64,000 bases of DNA from Leptothrix sp. (in: b-proteobacteria) (GCA_013822685.1 PNKV01000015.1:1-64000); one strand, 5' to 3'; shown: positions 50,104 through 59,772, counted from the stretch's first letter. The notes: generated from the letters alone by a model not told the origin. Made by a program: numbers and translations.

Positions 50104-51975
50104 CTACTTGAAAACCACCTTCGTCGTGGAATCCGGCACAGCTTGGGCCGCAAAGTCTTTGTAAACCTGCGCATGGGCCGCCGTGCAAACGTTGCCCACC
50201 GTGCGGTCGTCAAACACGCGTTTCACGGTCAGCACCTGGTCCTTGAACTGGTAGGTGGCGCTGTACGACAGGGTGGCGCTGTCCAGCTTGACGTCCTTGG
50301 GCACCTGCTCGATGGTCATGTTGGCCGGCAGTTGATAGCGGTATTCCTCGATCGAATGGCCGCTGGAGCAGGACGTTTCGGCCCCTTCGACCACAGGCTG
50401 GCTGGCGGCCGCCACGTAGTCGGCCACCGGGCTTTCGCTGTAGAACATGGGCGTGATGGCAAAGCTGCCCGGGCCTGGCAGCTTCACCCATGAGTCCACC
50501 TTGAACTGGGTGCGGTAGCCATAGGTGTCGCGCAAGGCACGGGCGTTGTCCTTGACCATGCTGCCGCTGCCTTTTTGGCCCCCCGATTCAAAGAAGGTCT
50601 TGACCATGTTGGCCGCCTGCACTTGCGTCAACTGGCGCAGGCGCATCCGGGCGTGCACCGCGAACAGGCCGCGCAAGGCCACGTCCACGGTGCCCGAGGC
50701 CGAACCATCGGGCTGCACGATCACCTCTGTCTTCATGACCTGCTGGTTGAAGCCCACCGGGGACACGGGCGTCTTCAGGCCATCCTGGTGGCCCTCGACC
50801 AGCAGCACGGGCTTGCCTTCATCGCCAAAGGGCAGCATGCCAAAAGGCACGCTGTCAGAGGTGGTGTCCAGGTACAGGTTCAGGCTGGGGATGTGGTTGA
50901 TGACCTGGTTGACGGCCGACACCACGGGCACCTTGGGCAAGCCATAGGCCGTGCCCGCGTTGATCAGGGCCTGGGTGCTGGCGATGCCCTTGGCCTTCAA
51001 CAAGGCTTGCAGCACCGTGGCGTGGTCTTTGCAATCGCCCGTGCGCTGGGCCAGCACCGCGTCCACATCGCGGGGCACCATCGAGCCCAAGCGCAGGCAG
51101 GGCACGGCGGTGGTGGTGGCGATGTTCAGCGTCACCCACTCGTACAGGGCCTTGGCCACGTCGCTCGGGGTCTTGGCCTGGCTGTCTTGCGTGATCTGGT
51201 CGGCCAGTTGCCGCACCTTGGGCGTCACGGTGGCCTTGGCCTGGGCAGGCACGCCATAGGCTTTGGCCAGATCGCCCTGGCTGCGGAAGGTGGAGAACAG
51301 CACGCCCGCCTCTTCTTCTTGTGCGTGGCCGGACAGCCTGGGCGGTGCGCTTGCGAGCGGCTGCTCGTTGCGCCAGGCCCATTCAACCACCTTGCGGCCG
51401 GCTTTCTCGCTGCGCCGCACTTCGCGGAAGTCACGCGCCTGGTCTTGTGACCACATGCCCGCGGGCACGTCGACCTTGATCCTCACATCGCCGTAAGAAT
51501 CGGTTTTGGGAAAGCTCTCGTTGACCGAGAAATGCCCCGCCAACAAGGGCTTGCGGGTGGTCACGCGGTAGGCCAGCACCACCGTGTCGCCCACCTCCAC
51601 ATTGGGAAACTCGATGCCAAGGTCTTGCTGACCGGAGGTGGCATCAGGCGCGTCCTTGAAGCCCGATTTGGGCACCTTCAGGCGCCGGCCGTCGGCCTTG
51701 CGTGTGTAGGCCTCGGTCACCTTTACCTTCTGCCACTGGCGGTCGTACAAGACCGAGGTCCGGCCTGCTTCGGCCACCATGCCTGGCGTCAACACGGCCA
51801 TGGACCAGGCCCGGTCTTCCAGGTGGGAGCCATCGGGGTTGACGGTGTAGCTGACGGCGTAGTTCGTGACGCGCGAGGTGGGGCTTGGTGCCGACGCGGC
51901 CTCGGCAGCCCACAGGCCGCTGGACATGGCCAGCGTGCCCACCAAAACCATGGCTTGCAAATGATTGGATTTCAA
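50104..51975 (-). CDS. DUF3857/transglutaminase-like exported protein
   Basis: A 623-residue exported protein. Signal peptide KSNHLQAMVLVGTLAMSSGLWAAEA, if started at TTG 51975; an earlier ATG at 52032 gives 642 residues. The N-terminal DUF3857 domain (about residues 35-210) is followed by a transglutaminase-like domain with RTGDCKDHATVLQALLKAKGI, carrying the Cys and the following His/Asp context. The C-terminal 250 residues are beta-rich. Such proteins are periplasmic; their substrate is unknown. Confidence 0.85.
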   Translation of the reverse strand: MKSNHLQAMVLVGTLAMSSGLWAAEAASAPSPTSRVTNYAVSYTVNPDGSHLEDRAWSMAVLTPGMVAEAGRTSVLYDRQWQKVKVTEAYTRKADGRRLKVPKSGFKDAPDATSGQQDLGIEFPNVEVGDTVVLAYRVTTRKPLLAGHFSVNESFPKTDSYGDVRIKVDVPAGMWSQDQARDFREVRRSEKAGRKVVEWAWRNEQPLASAPPRLSGHAQEEEAGVLFSTFRSQGDLAKAYGVPAQAKATVTPKVRQLADQITQDSQAKTPSDVAKALYEWVTLNIATTTAVPCLRLGSMVPRDVDAVLAQRTGDCKDHATVLQALLKAKGIASTQALINAGTAYGLPKVPVVSAVNQVINHIPSLNLYLDTTSDSVPFGMLPFGDEGKPVLLVEGHQDGLKTPVSPVGFNQQVMKTEVIVQPDGSASGTVDVALRGLFAVHARMRLRQLTQVQAANMVKTFFESGGQKGSGSMVKDNARALRDTYGYRTQFKVDSWVKLPGPGSFAITPMFYSESPVADYVAAASQPVVEGAETSCSSGHSIEEYRYQLPANMTIEQVPKDVKLDSATLSYSATYQFKDQVLTVKRVFDDRTVGNVCTAAHAQVYKDFAAQAVPDSTTKVVFK

Positions 51976-52141
51976 AGTGTGTTCCGTTGGAGCCCGTTCA
52001 AGCCCGCAATCTAACCGACTGGCCCGTTTCATGGGCTAGGGATCAGTGCGGGGCCCGAGACAAGTGTTTACCTTTCTTCACGTCAACGTGGCTTGCTCAG
52101 CCCGCGTTGAACCTGCACCTTCCATACTCAAAGGACTGTCC

Positions 52142-52327
52142 ATGAACAAGACCATCGCCATTGCCGCCGTGCTGACCGCCTTCGCTGCCAGCTCCTTCGC
52201 ACAACCAGCCGCCAAGGCCTCTGCGCCTGCGGTGGCGGCCAGCGGTGCCGCCGTCAAGAAGCACGACGGCAAGGCCCACAAGCACGAAGTGCCCGCGCGC
52301 GCCGCTTCGGCTGCCGCGTCCAAGTGA
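52142..52327 (+). CDS. Small exported Ala/Lys/His-rich protein
   Basis: A 61-residue protein with a signal peptide (MNKTIAIAAVLTAFAASSFA) and a 40-residue mature tail of Ala, Lys and His (KKHDGKAHKHEVPAR). A strong terminator follows 18 bp downstream. It resembles acid-shock-like or small metal-binding exported proteins. No family assigned. Confidence 0.75.
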   Translation: MNKTIAIAAVLTAFAASSFAQPAAKASAPAVAASGAAVKKHDGKAHKHEVPARAASAAASK

Positions 52328-52344
52328 CCCGCATTGCATGACCT

Positions 52345-52374
52345 GAAAAAGCCGGAGTGAATTCCGGCTTTTTT
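52345..52374 (+). terminator. Rho-independent terminator
   Basis: AAGCCGGA / TCCGGCTT stem with a 6-base loop and a run of T's, 18 bp after the small exported gene. Confidence 0.9.
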
Positions 52375-52499
52375 GTGTGCGCTTGTTACGCAGCGCCCAG
52401 GGTCAAAATCTGTGAAGATGCTGGCACCAGGGGATGACCCTGTCCTCGGCGCGACCCCAGGCTGCGTTGAGACAACATGAACGACTGTAGGAGACCCAC

Positions 52500-52976
52500 A
52501 TGAAAAAACTGATTGCTCTGGCACTGGCCCTTTGTGCCATGGCCCCCGTGATGGCCGAAACCAATGTGGGGGTGTCCATCGGCATCAACCAACCTGGCGT
52601 GTATGGCCGGATCGACATTGGCAACGATCGCTACGGCCCGCCTCAACTGGTGTACCCGCAGCCTGTGATCATCGCGCAGCCGGCCGTGGTCTATGAACGC
52701 CGCCCCATCTACCTGTATGTGCCCCCGGCTCACCAGCAAAACTGGCGCCGTTATTGCGGCCGTTACCAGGCTTGCGGCCAACCCGTCTACTTCGTGCAGG
52801 AACAATGGGTGCGCAACCGCTGGCAGCATGAGCACCCAGGCAAGGGCCGCCATGGTTGGCGCAATGGCCCCGATCGCCATGATCGGCACGACCACCGCGA
52901 TCGCCATGACCGCGGCCACGGGAATGGCAACGGCCATGGTCACGGGAACGGCCACGGCAAACACGGCCGCGACTGA
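52500..52976 (+). CDS. Exported protein with His/Gly/Arg-rich tail
   Basis: A 158-residue protein. The signal peptide (MKKLIALALALCAMAPVMA) is followed by a Tyr/Pro/Val-rich region (YPQPVIIAQPAVVYERRP), a pair of cysteines (CGRYQAC) and a low-complexity tail of His, Gly, Arg, Asp and Asn (from about residue 112). The tail should bind divalent metals. Its head resembles YXWGXW-like and 'virulence factor' exported proteins of Burkholderiales, but the function is unknown. Preceded by GGAG at 52490-52493. Confidence 0.8.
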   Translation: MKKLIALALALCAMAPVMAETNVGVSIGINQPGVYGRIDIGNDRYGPPQLVYPQPVIIAQPAVVYERRPIYLYVPPAHQQNWRRYCGRYQACGQPVYFVQEQWVRNRWQHEHPGKGRHGWRNGPDRHDRHDHRDRHDRGHGNGNGHGHGNGHGKHGRD

Positions 52977-52978
52977 GT

Positions 52979-54523
52979 TCAAAGCATCTCTTCGGGCGCA
53001 AAAGGCGAAAGCAGCTTGAGCCCGAACTTGAGCCAGGCACTGGCCTCAGGTTCGCTTTGACGCAGCAAGCCCGGGTTGGGCGGCGTGGTGTTCCATTGCA
53101 CCCGCTGGCCCTCGGTCAAAGACAGTTGGTAGCTGTCCTTGCTCACTTCTTCGAACAAGCGCGCCAGTTGTTGCGCGATCTCCGGGCTGCGCATCAGCAC
53201 GCCCATTTCCGAGTTGAGCTTGGCTGAGCGTGGGTCCAGGTTCATGGACCCGACCAAGGCGCTCTCCCGGTCCACCACCACCACCTTGGCATGCAAGGAC
53301 GCGTGCGAGGATCCGAACGATCCCAGCTTGGCCTGCCTGGCATTGAGCAAGGGCCGCAACTCGTGCAGCTCCACCCCCATGGCCAGCAACTGGGGCCGAT
53401 AGCGGGCATAACCAATGTGCACCGCAGGCGCATCGGTGGTGGCCAATGAGTTGGTCAGCACGCGCACTTTCACACCCCGATCCCGCAACTCCTTGAACAG
53501 CGCCGTGCCCCGCACGCCAGGCACGAAGTAAGGCGAGATCACGATCAACTCCTGGCGGGCCGAGCGGATGATGCGGTCCACGTCATCGGCAATGGCTTCA
53601 GCGTTGGTGGGCTCGCCCCCGCTCTGGATCTTCGAAGGCTTGTCGGCCAACACCGTTGCACGGGCCCACACCAGTTTCAACCGGCCCTGCTTCAAGTCGC
53701 GCGCAAATTCGATGTCGGGAATCACCGCCGGGACGATGGTGGGCTTGCTGGCCCCATCGGCCGGCAAGGCGGCCTGGCTCAAGATGGATGGGTCCACCAA
53801 TGCGGTCACCGGGTAGGCCATCGGGTCGTTCCAGAACCGGTCAAACGTGTTGGACAAAGCCCGCACCGCCGGCCCCGCCACGATGATGTCGATGTCCAGG
53901 AAATTGCTGTCAGGGCTTTGCACGAAGTAGGCGTCGCCGAGGTTGCGCCCGCCCGTGATGGCCAGGGCGTTGTCGGCCACGAACATCTTGTTGTGCATGC
54001 GGTGGTTGATGCGGCTCATGTCCGTGATGGACGCCAGCACGCGGCTGATGGTGCCCAGGCGGCCGGCCGGAAACGGGTTGTACAGGCGCACCTCGATGTT
54101 GGGATGCGAGGTCAAGCGCAGCAGGCCCTTGTCCTGGCCAGCCGTGTTCAGGTCGTCCAGCAGCAGCCGAACGTGCACGCCCCGGTCGGCTGCCGCACGC
54201 ACCCGCTGCATCAAAGCGCGCGAGGAGCCATCGCTGTGGATCAGGTAGTACTGCAGGTCCAGGGTATGGCGGGCGTTGTCGGCCAGGGCGGCCAGTGAGC
54301 CCAGGGCGTCATCGCCCGATGCCAGCAGGCGCAGTCCCGACACGTCGGGGCCCGGGGCGGTCTTGGCCGTCAAACGGCCCAGGTCGGTGGTTTTGTAATC
54401 GGCCAGTGCGTGGGTGTCAGGGCGGGGCACGGGCTCGGGCAAGGAGGCACAGCCCGCGCCCAAGGTGGCCACGCTCAGCGAGCACAACAGGCGTCGCATC
54501 CATCGGCCAGTGAGTGAAATCAT
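52979..54523 (-). CDS. Phospholipase D superfamily lipoprotein (ClsC-like)
   Basis: A 514-residue predicted lipoprotein. The N-terminus (MISLTGRWMRRLLCSLSVATLGAGC) has a lipobox GAGC. Two HKD motifs are present: HNKMFVADNALAITGGRN and HAKVVVVDRESALVGSMN. The layout matches cardiolipin synthase C and related periplasmic PLD enzymes that exchange phosphatidyl groups. ATG 54523 or the internal ATG 54499 could be the start. It lies 2 bp beyond the convergent His-rich gene. Confidence 0.88.
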   Translation of the reverse strand: MISLTGRWMRRLLCSLSVATLGAGCASLPEPVPRPDTHALADYKTTDLGRLTAKTAPGPDVSGLRLLASGDDALGSLAALADNARHTLDLQYYLIHSDGSSRALMQRVRAAADRGVHVRLLLDDLNTAGQDKGLLRLTSHPNIEVRLYNPFPAGRLGTISRVLASITDMSRINHRMHNKMFVADNALAITGGRNLGDAYFVQSPDSNFLDIDIIVAGPAVRALSNTFDRFWNDPMAYPVTALVDPSILSQAALPADGASKPTIVPAVIPDIEFARDLKQGRLKLVWARATVLADKPSKIQSGGEPTNAEAIADDVDRIIRSARQELIVISPYFVPGVRGTALFKELRDRGVKVRVLTNSLATTDAPAVHIGYARYRPQLLAMGVELHELRPLLNARQAKLGSFGSSHASLHAKVVVVDRESALVGSMNLDPRSAKLNSEMGVLMRSPEIAQQLARLFEEVSKDSYQLSLTEGQRVQWNTTPPNPGLLRQSEPEASAWLKFGLKLLSPFAPEEML

Positions 54524-54652
54524 TCCGTTTACCGCTGAGACCATGTAGAACGGCCAGCGTAGCAGAACGGCCCCAAGCGTGCGCTCAGATGGTGCAGGCG
54601 CGCCGATTGCTGGTGAGCACCGAAAACCCCCGCGCCAAAAAAAGGAGATCCC

Positions 54653-55636
54653 ATGAAGCATGCACACCCTTTGAGCCAGAAAACCGTGGTCATCACCGGC
54701 GCCTCCAGCGGTGTGGGCCGCGCCGCCGCACTGGCCTTTGCCGAAGCCGGGGCGCATGTCGTCCTCGCGGCACGCCGGCAAGACGCCCTGGACGATGTGG
54801 CCCGCCAATGCCGCGCCCTGGGGGTGGAGGCCGAGGTGGTCCTGACCGATGTGGGCGACCCCCAGGCGATGAAGACGCTGGCGGCGCAGGCCATCGAACG
54901 CTTTGGCGGCATCGACGTGTGGGTCAACAACGCGGGCGTGGGCGCCGTGGGCGACTTCACCGACACGCCCATCGCCGCGCACGAGCGCGTGATCCGCACC
55001 AATCTGCTGGGCTACATCAACGGCGCTTACGCGGTGTTGCCGCATTTCAAGGAGCGCCGGGCCGGTGTGTTGATCAACACCCTGTCGATCGGCTCGTGGG
55101 CGCCGGCGCCTTACTCGGCGGCCTACAGCGCCAGCAAGTTCGGCCTGGTCGGTTTTTCACAATCTCTGCGCGGCGAGTTGGGCCAGCACGAGGGCATCCA
55201 CGTGTGCGATGTGTTCCCGGCCATGCTGGACACGCCCGGCTTGTCCCACGCCGGCAACTACACCGGCCGTGAGATCAAGCCCGCAGGGCCGCTGGCCAAC
55301 CCCCGGCGGGTGGCCAGCGCCATGGTGCGCCTGGCCTGGCAGCCTCGCGATTCGGTCACGGTGGGGGCCTCGGCTTCGGCCGTGAAATGGGGGCATGGGC
55401 TGGCGCCCAACCTCGTGTCCAGCCTGATGGCACGCAGCATCCGGGCTTACTGGCGCAAGGCCGTGCCGGTCCGCAAGACCGCCGGCAACCTGTTCGAACC
55501 CTCGACCGCACCGGCCAGCATCGATGGCCGCTACCGCGGGCTCAAGGCGCGCGATGTGGTGTTACCTGTGGCCGCGGGCCTGGCCTTGCTGGGCGCGGGC
55601 TGGTGGGCCGTGTCGCGCAAACGGCAGGGCGGATAA
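54653..55636 (+). CDS. SDR-family oxidoreductase with C-terminal membrane anchor
   Basis: A 327-residue short-chain dehydrogenase. The cofactor motif TGASSGVGR is near residue 16, then NNAGVG, Ser in NTLSIGSWAPA, and the YSASK active site. The C-terminus carries an extra hydrophobic helix (VVLPVAAGLALLGAGWWAVS) and a basic tail, suggesting an inner-membrane anchor. An AAAGGAGA ribosome-binding site precedes ATG 54653. The substrate is unknown. Confidence 0.9.
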   Translation: MKHAHPLSQKTVVITGASSGVGRAAALAFAEAGAHVVLAARRQDALDDVARQCRALGVEAEVVLTDVGDPQAMKTLAAQAIERFGGIDVWVNNAGVGAVGDFTDTPIAAHERVIRTNLLGYINGAYAVLPHFKERRAGVLINTLSIGSWAPAPYSAAYSASKFGLVGFSQSLRGELGQHEGIHVCDVFPAMLDTPGLSHAGNYTGREIKPAGPLANPRRVASAMVRLAWQPRDSVTVGASASAVKWGHGLAPNLVSSLMARSIRAYWRKAVPVRKTAGNLFEPSTAPASIDGRYRGLKARDVVLPVAAGLALLGAGWWAVSRKRQGG

Positions 55637-55706
55637 GACCTGGGGCCGACGCGCGGCGCTTGACGCGGATCAAGCCTCGCCATGCTGAGGCTGTTTAAGC
55701 TGGGGC

Positions 55707-56444
55707 ATGGGCCCCTTCACCACGCTCTCCTCCCTCAGCCCCTGGCGGCGCGGTGAGTTGCTGGCCCTGCTGGCCACCATTCCGGCCTTCTACATGGCCG
55801 CTTTGTCCACGCACCGGCTGGCCTGCGCGGCGCTGTACCTGCTGGGCTTTGCGGCCTGCACCCTGGTGGTCGCACACGACGTGCGCCAGGCCAGGCAAAG
55901 CGGCCCGTGGACGCGGCGCTTCGCCGCCCACCAGCTGTCAAGTGTGCTGGCGGGCGCCTTGCTGCTGTCGGCCATCTTGCCGCTGGGTGAGCAGATGGAC
56001 GTGCTGGGCGTGCGCCTGGCCACGGCGATCCTGACCATTCTTCGGTGGGGCCAATCACTGTGGCCCAGGTTCTGGCGGGGCGGCCTGGCCCACCTGCTGA
56101 CGCTGGCGGTCGGTGTGCTCGGGCTGTGTGGCTTGGGCTTTTGGTGGCTGGAGCCACAAGCGCACACCTTTGGCGATGGGCTGTGGCTGGCCTTCACCAC
56201 CGCGGCCACCGTGGGCTATGGGGACATCGTGCCCACCACGCCCGCGGCCAAGATCTTCGCCGTGTTCGTGGTGCTGATGGGCTTTGCCGCGCTGTCACTG
56301 GTCACGGCGGCCATCGCCGCCATGTGGGTGCAATCCGAAGAAAAGCGCATCGAAGGCGAGATCCTGCTCGATCTGCACCTTCAGATCAAAGGCCTGCGCG
56401 ATGACCTCGCCACACTTCGGCAGGGCGCCAACACGCCGCCTTAG
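55707..56444 (+). CDS. Potassium channel family protein
   Basis: A 245-residue membrane protein. Several helices (about residues 10-140) lead to the pore loop LAFTTAATVGYGDIVPTTPAAK, which contains the TVGYGD selectivity filter of K+ channels, then the last pore helix and a short cytosolic coiled tail. There is no RCK or voltage-sensor domain, so it resembles Kv-like two- to six-helix bacterial Ion_trans_2 channels. Confidence 0.9.
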   Translation: MGPFTTLSSLSPWRRGELLALLATIPAFYMAALSTHRLACAALYLLGFAACTLVVAHDVRQARQSGPWTRRFAAHQLSSVLAGALLLSAILPLGEQMDVLGVRLATAILTILRWGQSLWPRFWRGGLAHLLTLAVGVLGLCGLGFWWLEPQAHTFGDGLWLAFTTAATVGYGDIVPTTPAAKIFAVFVVLMGFAALSLVTAAIAAMWVQSEEKRIEGEILLDLHLQIKGLRDDLATLRQGANTPP

Positions 56445-56467
56445 CAATCCCCCTCACGCGGCGTGGC

Positions 56468-57709
56468 ATGCGGCGGCCCCTCATCATGGCGCCCATGCCC
56501 GCCGCCTTGTCGACCGCCCCGCCACCCGCGCCCACAAGGCCTACCCGCCGCTGGGAGTTCGACGCGCTGCGCGGGCTCATGCTGGTGCTGATGACGCTGA
56601 CCCACCTGCCCACGCGCCTGGCCGAGTACCTGGGCCAGCCCTTTGGCTACGTGTCGGCCGCCGAGGGCTTCGTGCTGCTGTCGGCCTTCATGGCGGGCAT
56701 GGTCTACACGCGCAAAGGCCGGCGCCATGGCATCCCGGTGATGCGGCGCGCCTTTCGGCAACGCGCCCTCGTCATCTATGGCTGCCAATTGCTGGCCTTG
56801 CTGTTCCTGTTCACCGTGATTGCGGTGCTGGGCCTGGGCATTGACCAACCCGCGGTCAAGAACCTGATGTCCTTCTACCTGCAGCACCCCGTCACGGCCT
56901 TGCTGGCTGCGATGGCGCTGGTCTACCAGCCGCCGTTGCTCGACATCCTGCCCCTGTACATCCTCTTCATGCTGATCAGCCCCTGGGTGCTGTCCCACGG
57001 CATGCGGCATGGCTGGCGGGGTTTGCTGGCCACCAGCCTGTCGCTTTGGCTGGTGGCCCAGTTTGGCGTCACGCACCAGGTGTACGACTGGGTGGTCGCG
57101 CGCACAGGCCTGCCCGTGCCCTTCCACGAGACCGGCTCATTCGACACGCTGGCCTGGCAGTTCATCTGGATCCTGGGCTTGTGGATGGGTGCCCAGCTGG
57201 TGGTCGCGCCACAAGCCTTGCCACCCCGGGCGCAGTTTCCACAGTGGATGGTGGTGGTGGCCCTCGCCATGGGCTTGGTGGGACTGGTGTGGCGCCATGC
57301 CATCGGCCAGGTGCCCTTGCCCCACTGGCCCGAGGTCAATGTGTTGTTCGACAAATGGCCGCTGGGCCCATTGCGCCTGCTCAACCTGCTGGCCTTGATG
57401 GTGCTGACCCTGCGCTTCGGCCCCTGGCTGGCCGCGCGCATGCGACGCCCGCGACCCCTTGAAGCCATGGGGCGGGCCTCATTGCCGGTGTTCTGCGCGC
57501 ACCTGGGCGTGGTCTTGCTGGTGCTGGCCGTGTTTGGCGAGGCCAGTCCGCAGCGTCCGCTGTGGCAAGACTTGACCATCGCCGCAGGCAGCCTGGCCGT
57601 GTTGCTTGCCGTGGCCCACGCTTGGCCCAGGTGGGCGCCCCGCTGGCCGCGGGGCCGCCCCAACCTCAACGCGCCGCAGGGGTCAGCAAGTTCGGTGGAA
57701 GGCTCTTGA
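56468..57709 (+). CDS. OpgC-like membrane protein (glucan succinyltransferase family)
   Basis: A 413-residue integral membrane protein with about ten helices. The opening WEFDALRGLMLVLMTLTHLP and SAAEGFVLLSAFMAGMVY are typical of OpgC/acyltransferase 3-like proteins that succinylate periplasmic glucans. There is no ATG with a clear ribosome-binding site; ATG 56486 and 56495 are also in frame. The end overlaps the convergent GDSL gene by 44 bp. No opgGH are nearby, so the acceptor is unclear. Confidence 0.8.
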   Translation: MRRPLIMAPMPAALSTAPPPAPTRPTRRWEFDALRGLMLVLMTLTHLPTRLAEYLGQPFGYVSAAEGFVLLSAFMAGMVYTRKGRRHGIPVMRRAFRQRALVIYGCQLLALLFLFTVIAVLGLGIDQPAVKNLMSFYLQHPVTALLAAMALVYQPPLLDILPLYILFMLISPWVLSHGMRHGWRGLLATSLSLWLVAQFGVTHQVYDWVVARTGLPVPFHETGSFDTLAWQFIWILGLWMGAQLVVAPQALPPRAQFPQWMVVVALAMGLVGLVWRHAIGQVPLPHWPEVNVLFDKWPLGPLRLLNLLALMVLTLRFGPWLAARMRRPRPLEAMGRASLPVFCAHLGVVLLVLAVFGEASPQRPLWQDLTIAAGSLAVLLAVAHAWPRWAPRWPRGRPNLNAPQGSASSVEGS

Positions 57710-58409
57710 CGATGGTGGACTGCCACAGCGCATAGCCTGCCTGGTTCAAGTGCAGAGCATCGGGCTTGAACAGCTCGGCGCGCGGCTCGCCATCGGGACC
57801 CAGCATGGGCGTGAACACGTCCACGAAGTAAAGGTTTTTGCCTTGGTCCGTGTAGTCCCTGATGAGGCGATTGGCCTCGCGCACACTGGGCATCAATTTG
57901 GCCCGCGATGGGCTGGGCTTGATCGAAATGAACACCACCGGCAGGCCAGGCTGGCGCTCGCGCACACCGGCCACAAAGGCTTGATAGCTCTCCAGCACCT
58001 GGTGGGGCAGACGCCCGGCGGCCAGGTCGTTGTCGCCCGCGTAGACCAGCACCAGGCGGGGTTGGTACAGGGACACCAGGCGCTGCACGTGGCGGGCGCA
58101 ATCGGCCAGCTCAGACCCACCAAAACCGCGGTTGATCACCGTGGGCCAGCCGGTGAACTGCTTGGCCATGTCCGACCACAAGCGGATCGACGAGCTGCCC
58201 ACGAACACCACGCCGCCCGGCAAGGTGGGGCTGGCCGCATCGGCCCGTTCAAAGTCCTGGAAGGCGGCAGCCCATTGGTCGTCTGGCGAGGGTGGTTGCA
58301 CACCCACGGCTTGGGCTTGCACGCGCGCGCACAGCAGGGCCAAGCCGAGCACCGCCCCGGCGGCTACAGCCGTCATGCGAGACCGGGCGTGGAAGCTGAG
58401 TTCAAACAT
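57666..58409 (-). CDS. Exported SGNH/GDSL-family hydrolase
   Basis: A 247-residue esterase. The signal sequence is about residues 12-33. Motifs are FVGSSSIRLW (block I, the GSSS variant rather than GDSL), NRGFGGSE, YAGDNDLA (oxyanion) and DALHLNQAGY (catalytic Asp-x-x-His). The substrate is unknown, probably an ester or acetylated sugar. Confidence 0.9.
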   Translation of the reverse strand: MFELSFHARSRMTAVAAGAVLGLALLCARVQAQAVGVQPPSPDDQWAAAFQDFERADAASPTLPGGVVFVGSSSIRLWSDMAKQFTGWPTVINRGFGGSELADCARHVQRLVSLYQPRLVLVYAGDNDLAAGRLPHQVLESYQAFVAGVRERQPGLPVVFISIKPSPSRAKLMPSVREANRLIRDYTDQGKNLYFVDVFTPMLGPDGEPRAELFKPDALHLNQAGYALWQSTIVKSLPPNLLTPAAR

Positions 58410-58509
58410 AAGGCGGGCTGTAGGTGAGGGCCTACAAAAAGTGCGGGCACTGGCTGATGGGCTCAGGAGATGCCCATGGCTACAGTGGCATCAAAGAAGG
58501 AGTACCACT

Positions 58510-58683
58510 ATGTCATTTGCACTTTACCTCGTCGGCTTCTTGCTGATCACTGGCGGTGTCGCCTGGGGCCTGGTGGTGGCGGGCGTGCCTCACCTTTACA
58601 TCGGCATCGCCTGCCTGATCCTGCTGGGCCTGGGCATCGTCACCGGCGTGGCCAAAACACGCACCCGCGATCCCTCACACTGA
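58510..58683 (+). CDS. Small two-helix membrane protein
   Basis: A 57-residue protein with two hydrophobic helices (MSFALYLVGFLLITGGVAWG and YIGIACLILLGLGIVTGV) and a basic tail. AAGGAG lies 7 bp before the ATG. Similar short membrane proteins are common and unassigned. Confidence 0.75.
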   Translation: MSFALYLVGFLLITGGVAWGLVVAGVPHLYIGIACLILLGLGIVTGVAKTRTRDPSH

Positions 58684-58693
58684 AGCAAGCGCG

Positions 58694-59188
58694 TCAGCGT
58701 TCGCCGTTCTTGCCATTGGGCTTGTCCGTGCCCAACAGGTGAGGCACGGTGTTGAGCACCGCCAGCGCCATCACGGTGCTGATCAAGGCAGTGACCTCGC
58801 GCCCCAAGCCACACGCAATGCCAATGGCGGCCGTCATCCACACCCCAGCGGCCGTGGTCAGGCCTTGCACGTCCTCTTCTGAATGGTTCTTGATGATGGC
58901 GCCCGCGCCCAGGAAACCAATGCCCGCGATGACGCCTTGCATCACGCGGCTCAGGTCGGCCACTTCCATGCCACCCTGTTGAGGCACCAGCACGAACAAG
59001 GCGGCGCCCATGGCCACCAGCATGTGCGTTCGCACGCCCGCGGCTTTGCCACGACGTTCGCGCTCAAAGCCCAGCACCCCGCCCAACACGGCCGCCAGCA
59101 ACAAGCGCACCACGATGCGGGTGATCTGCGCCGCATCGGGCACATCGGAAAACTCGTCGGCCAAGGTGGCCACAATTTGATCGAACAA
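58694..59188 (-). CDS. MgtC/SapB family membrane protein
   Basis: A 164-residue protein with four or five helices. The MgtC N-domain motif LLAAVLGGVLGFERERRGKAAGVRTHMLVAMGAALF is complete, followed by GVIAGIGFLGAGAI and GLTTAAGVWMTAAIG. It lacks the C-terminal cytosolic domain of virulence-type MgtC, so it belongs to the shorter SapB-like group. Related proteins affect Mg2+ or membrane physiology. Confidence 0.92.
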   Translation of the reverse strand: MFDQIVATLADEFSDVPDAAQITRIVVRLLLAAVLGGVLGFERERRGKAAGVRTHMLVAMGAALFVLVPQQGGMEVADLSRVMQGVIAGIGFLGAGAIIKNHSEEDVQGLTTAAGVWMTAAIGIACGLGREVTALISTVMALAVLNTVPHLLGTDKPNGKNGER

Positions 59189-59259
59189 GGGCAGGCTCCT
59201 CAGGGGATGCCGCTCATCTTACGGCGTCTGGCCGCGAGCGACCCCTGCCCCGAGTCAGC

Positions 59260-59772
59260 TCAGCTGGCCAGGCCGCGCCCTCCCTTGCGCAGGCTTTTGC
59301 CATACTCGTTGGGCTGGCGCACCGCGCGGTGCACGTCTTCGCAGGTCATGCCAATGCCTTGCAAAAACTGATCGCGCAACTGCAGCACGGTGTCCACCGA
59401 ATCGTCTGGCGCATCGATCAGGTAGCCCTGGATGCGCTCCATCTCTTCGATCTGGCTTTCACTGAACGTGGGCTTGGCCCACAGTGGCAGCATGGCGCAG
59501 GCGGTGAAACCCCAGGCGGTTGGGCGGTGGTGCACCTCCTGGGCCAACATCAGCTGGCTCAACTCTTCCAGGTCGCTGGCGTCGAGGTCTTCGACCAGGC
59601 CATGTTCAATCACTTGGGCCGCCACCACCCGCGGCTCGGCCACGTCCATCACCACACGGCACATCAGCAAGTCGCCATGGGGGTTCAGGCGGTGTCGCCA
59701 GTGCCCCTGGTACAAGCAAGCCGGGGCAATCCGTTGATCGCTGTCTGACGATACATTGTCAAGCCAGTTCAT
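59260..59772 (-). CDS. Hypothetical protein
   Basis: A 170-residue acidic soluble protein. ATG 59772 follows a strong GGAGG at 59779-59783. The sequence (ACLYQGHWRHRLNPHGDLLM ... DVHRAVRQPNEYGKSL) has no motif I recognise; no signal peptide or transmembrane segment. Confidence 0.7.
   Translation of the reverse strand: MNWLDNVSSDSDQRIAPACLYQGHWRHRLNPHGDLLMCRVVMDVAEPRVVAAQVIEHGLVEDLDASDLEELSQLMLAQEVHHRPTAWGFTACAMLPLWAKPTFSESQIEEMERIQGYLIDAPDDSVDTVLQLRDQFLQGIGMTCEDVHRAVRQPNEYGKSLRKGGRGLAS

Noticed and set aside
52830..52970. Tandem-repeat or CRISPR-like array in the His/Gly-rich stretch
   Set aside because: It is the in-frame low-complexity tail of an exported protein without regular repeat-spacer structure.
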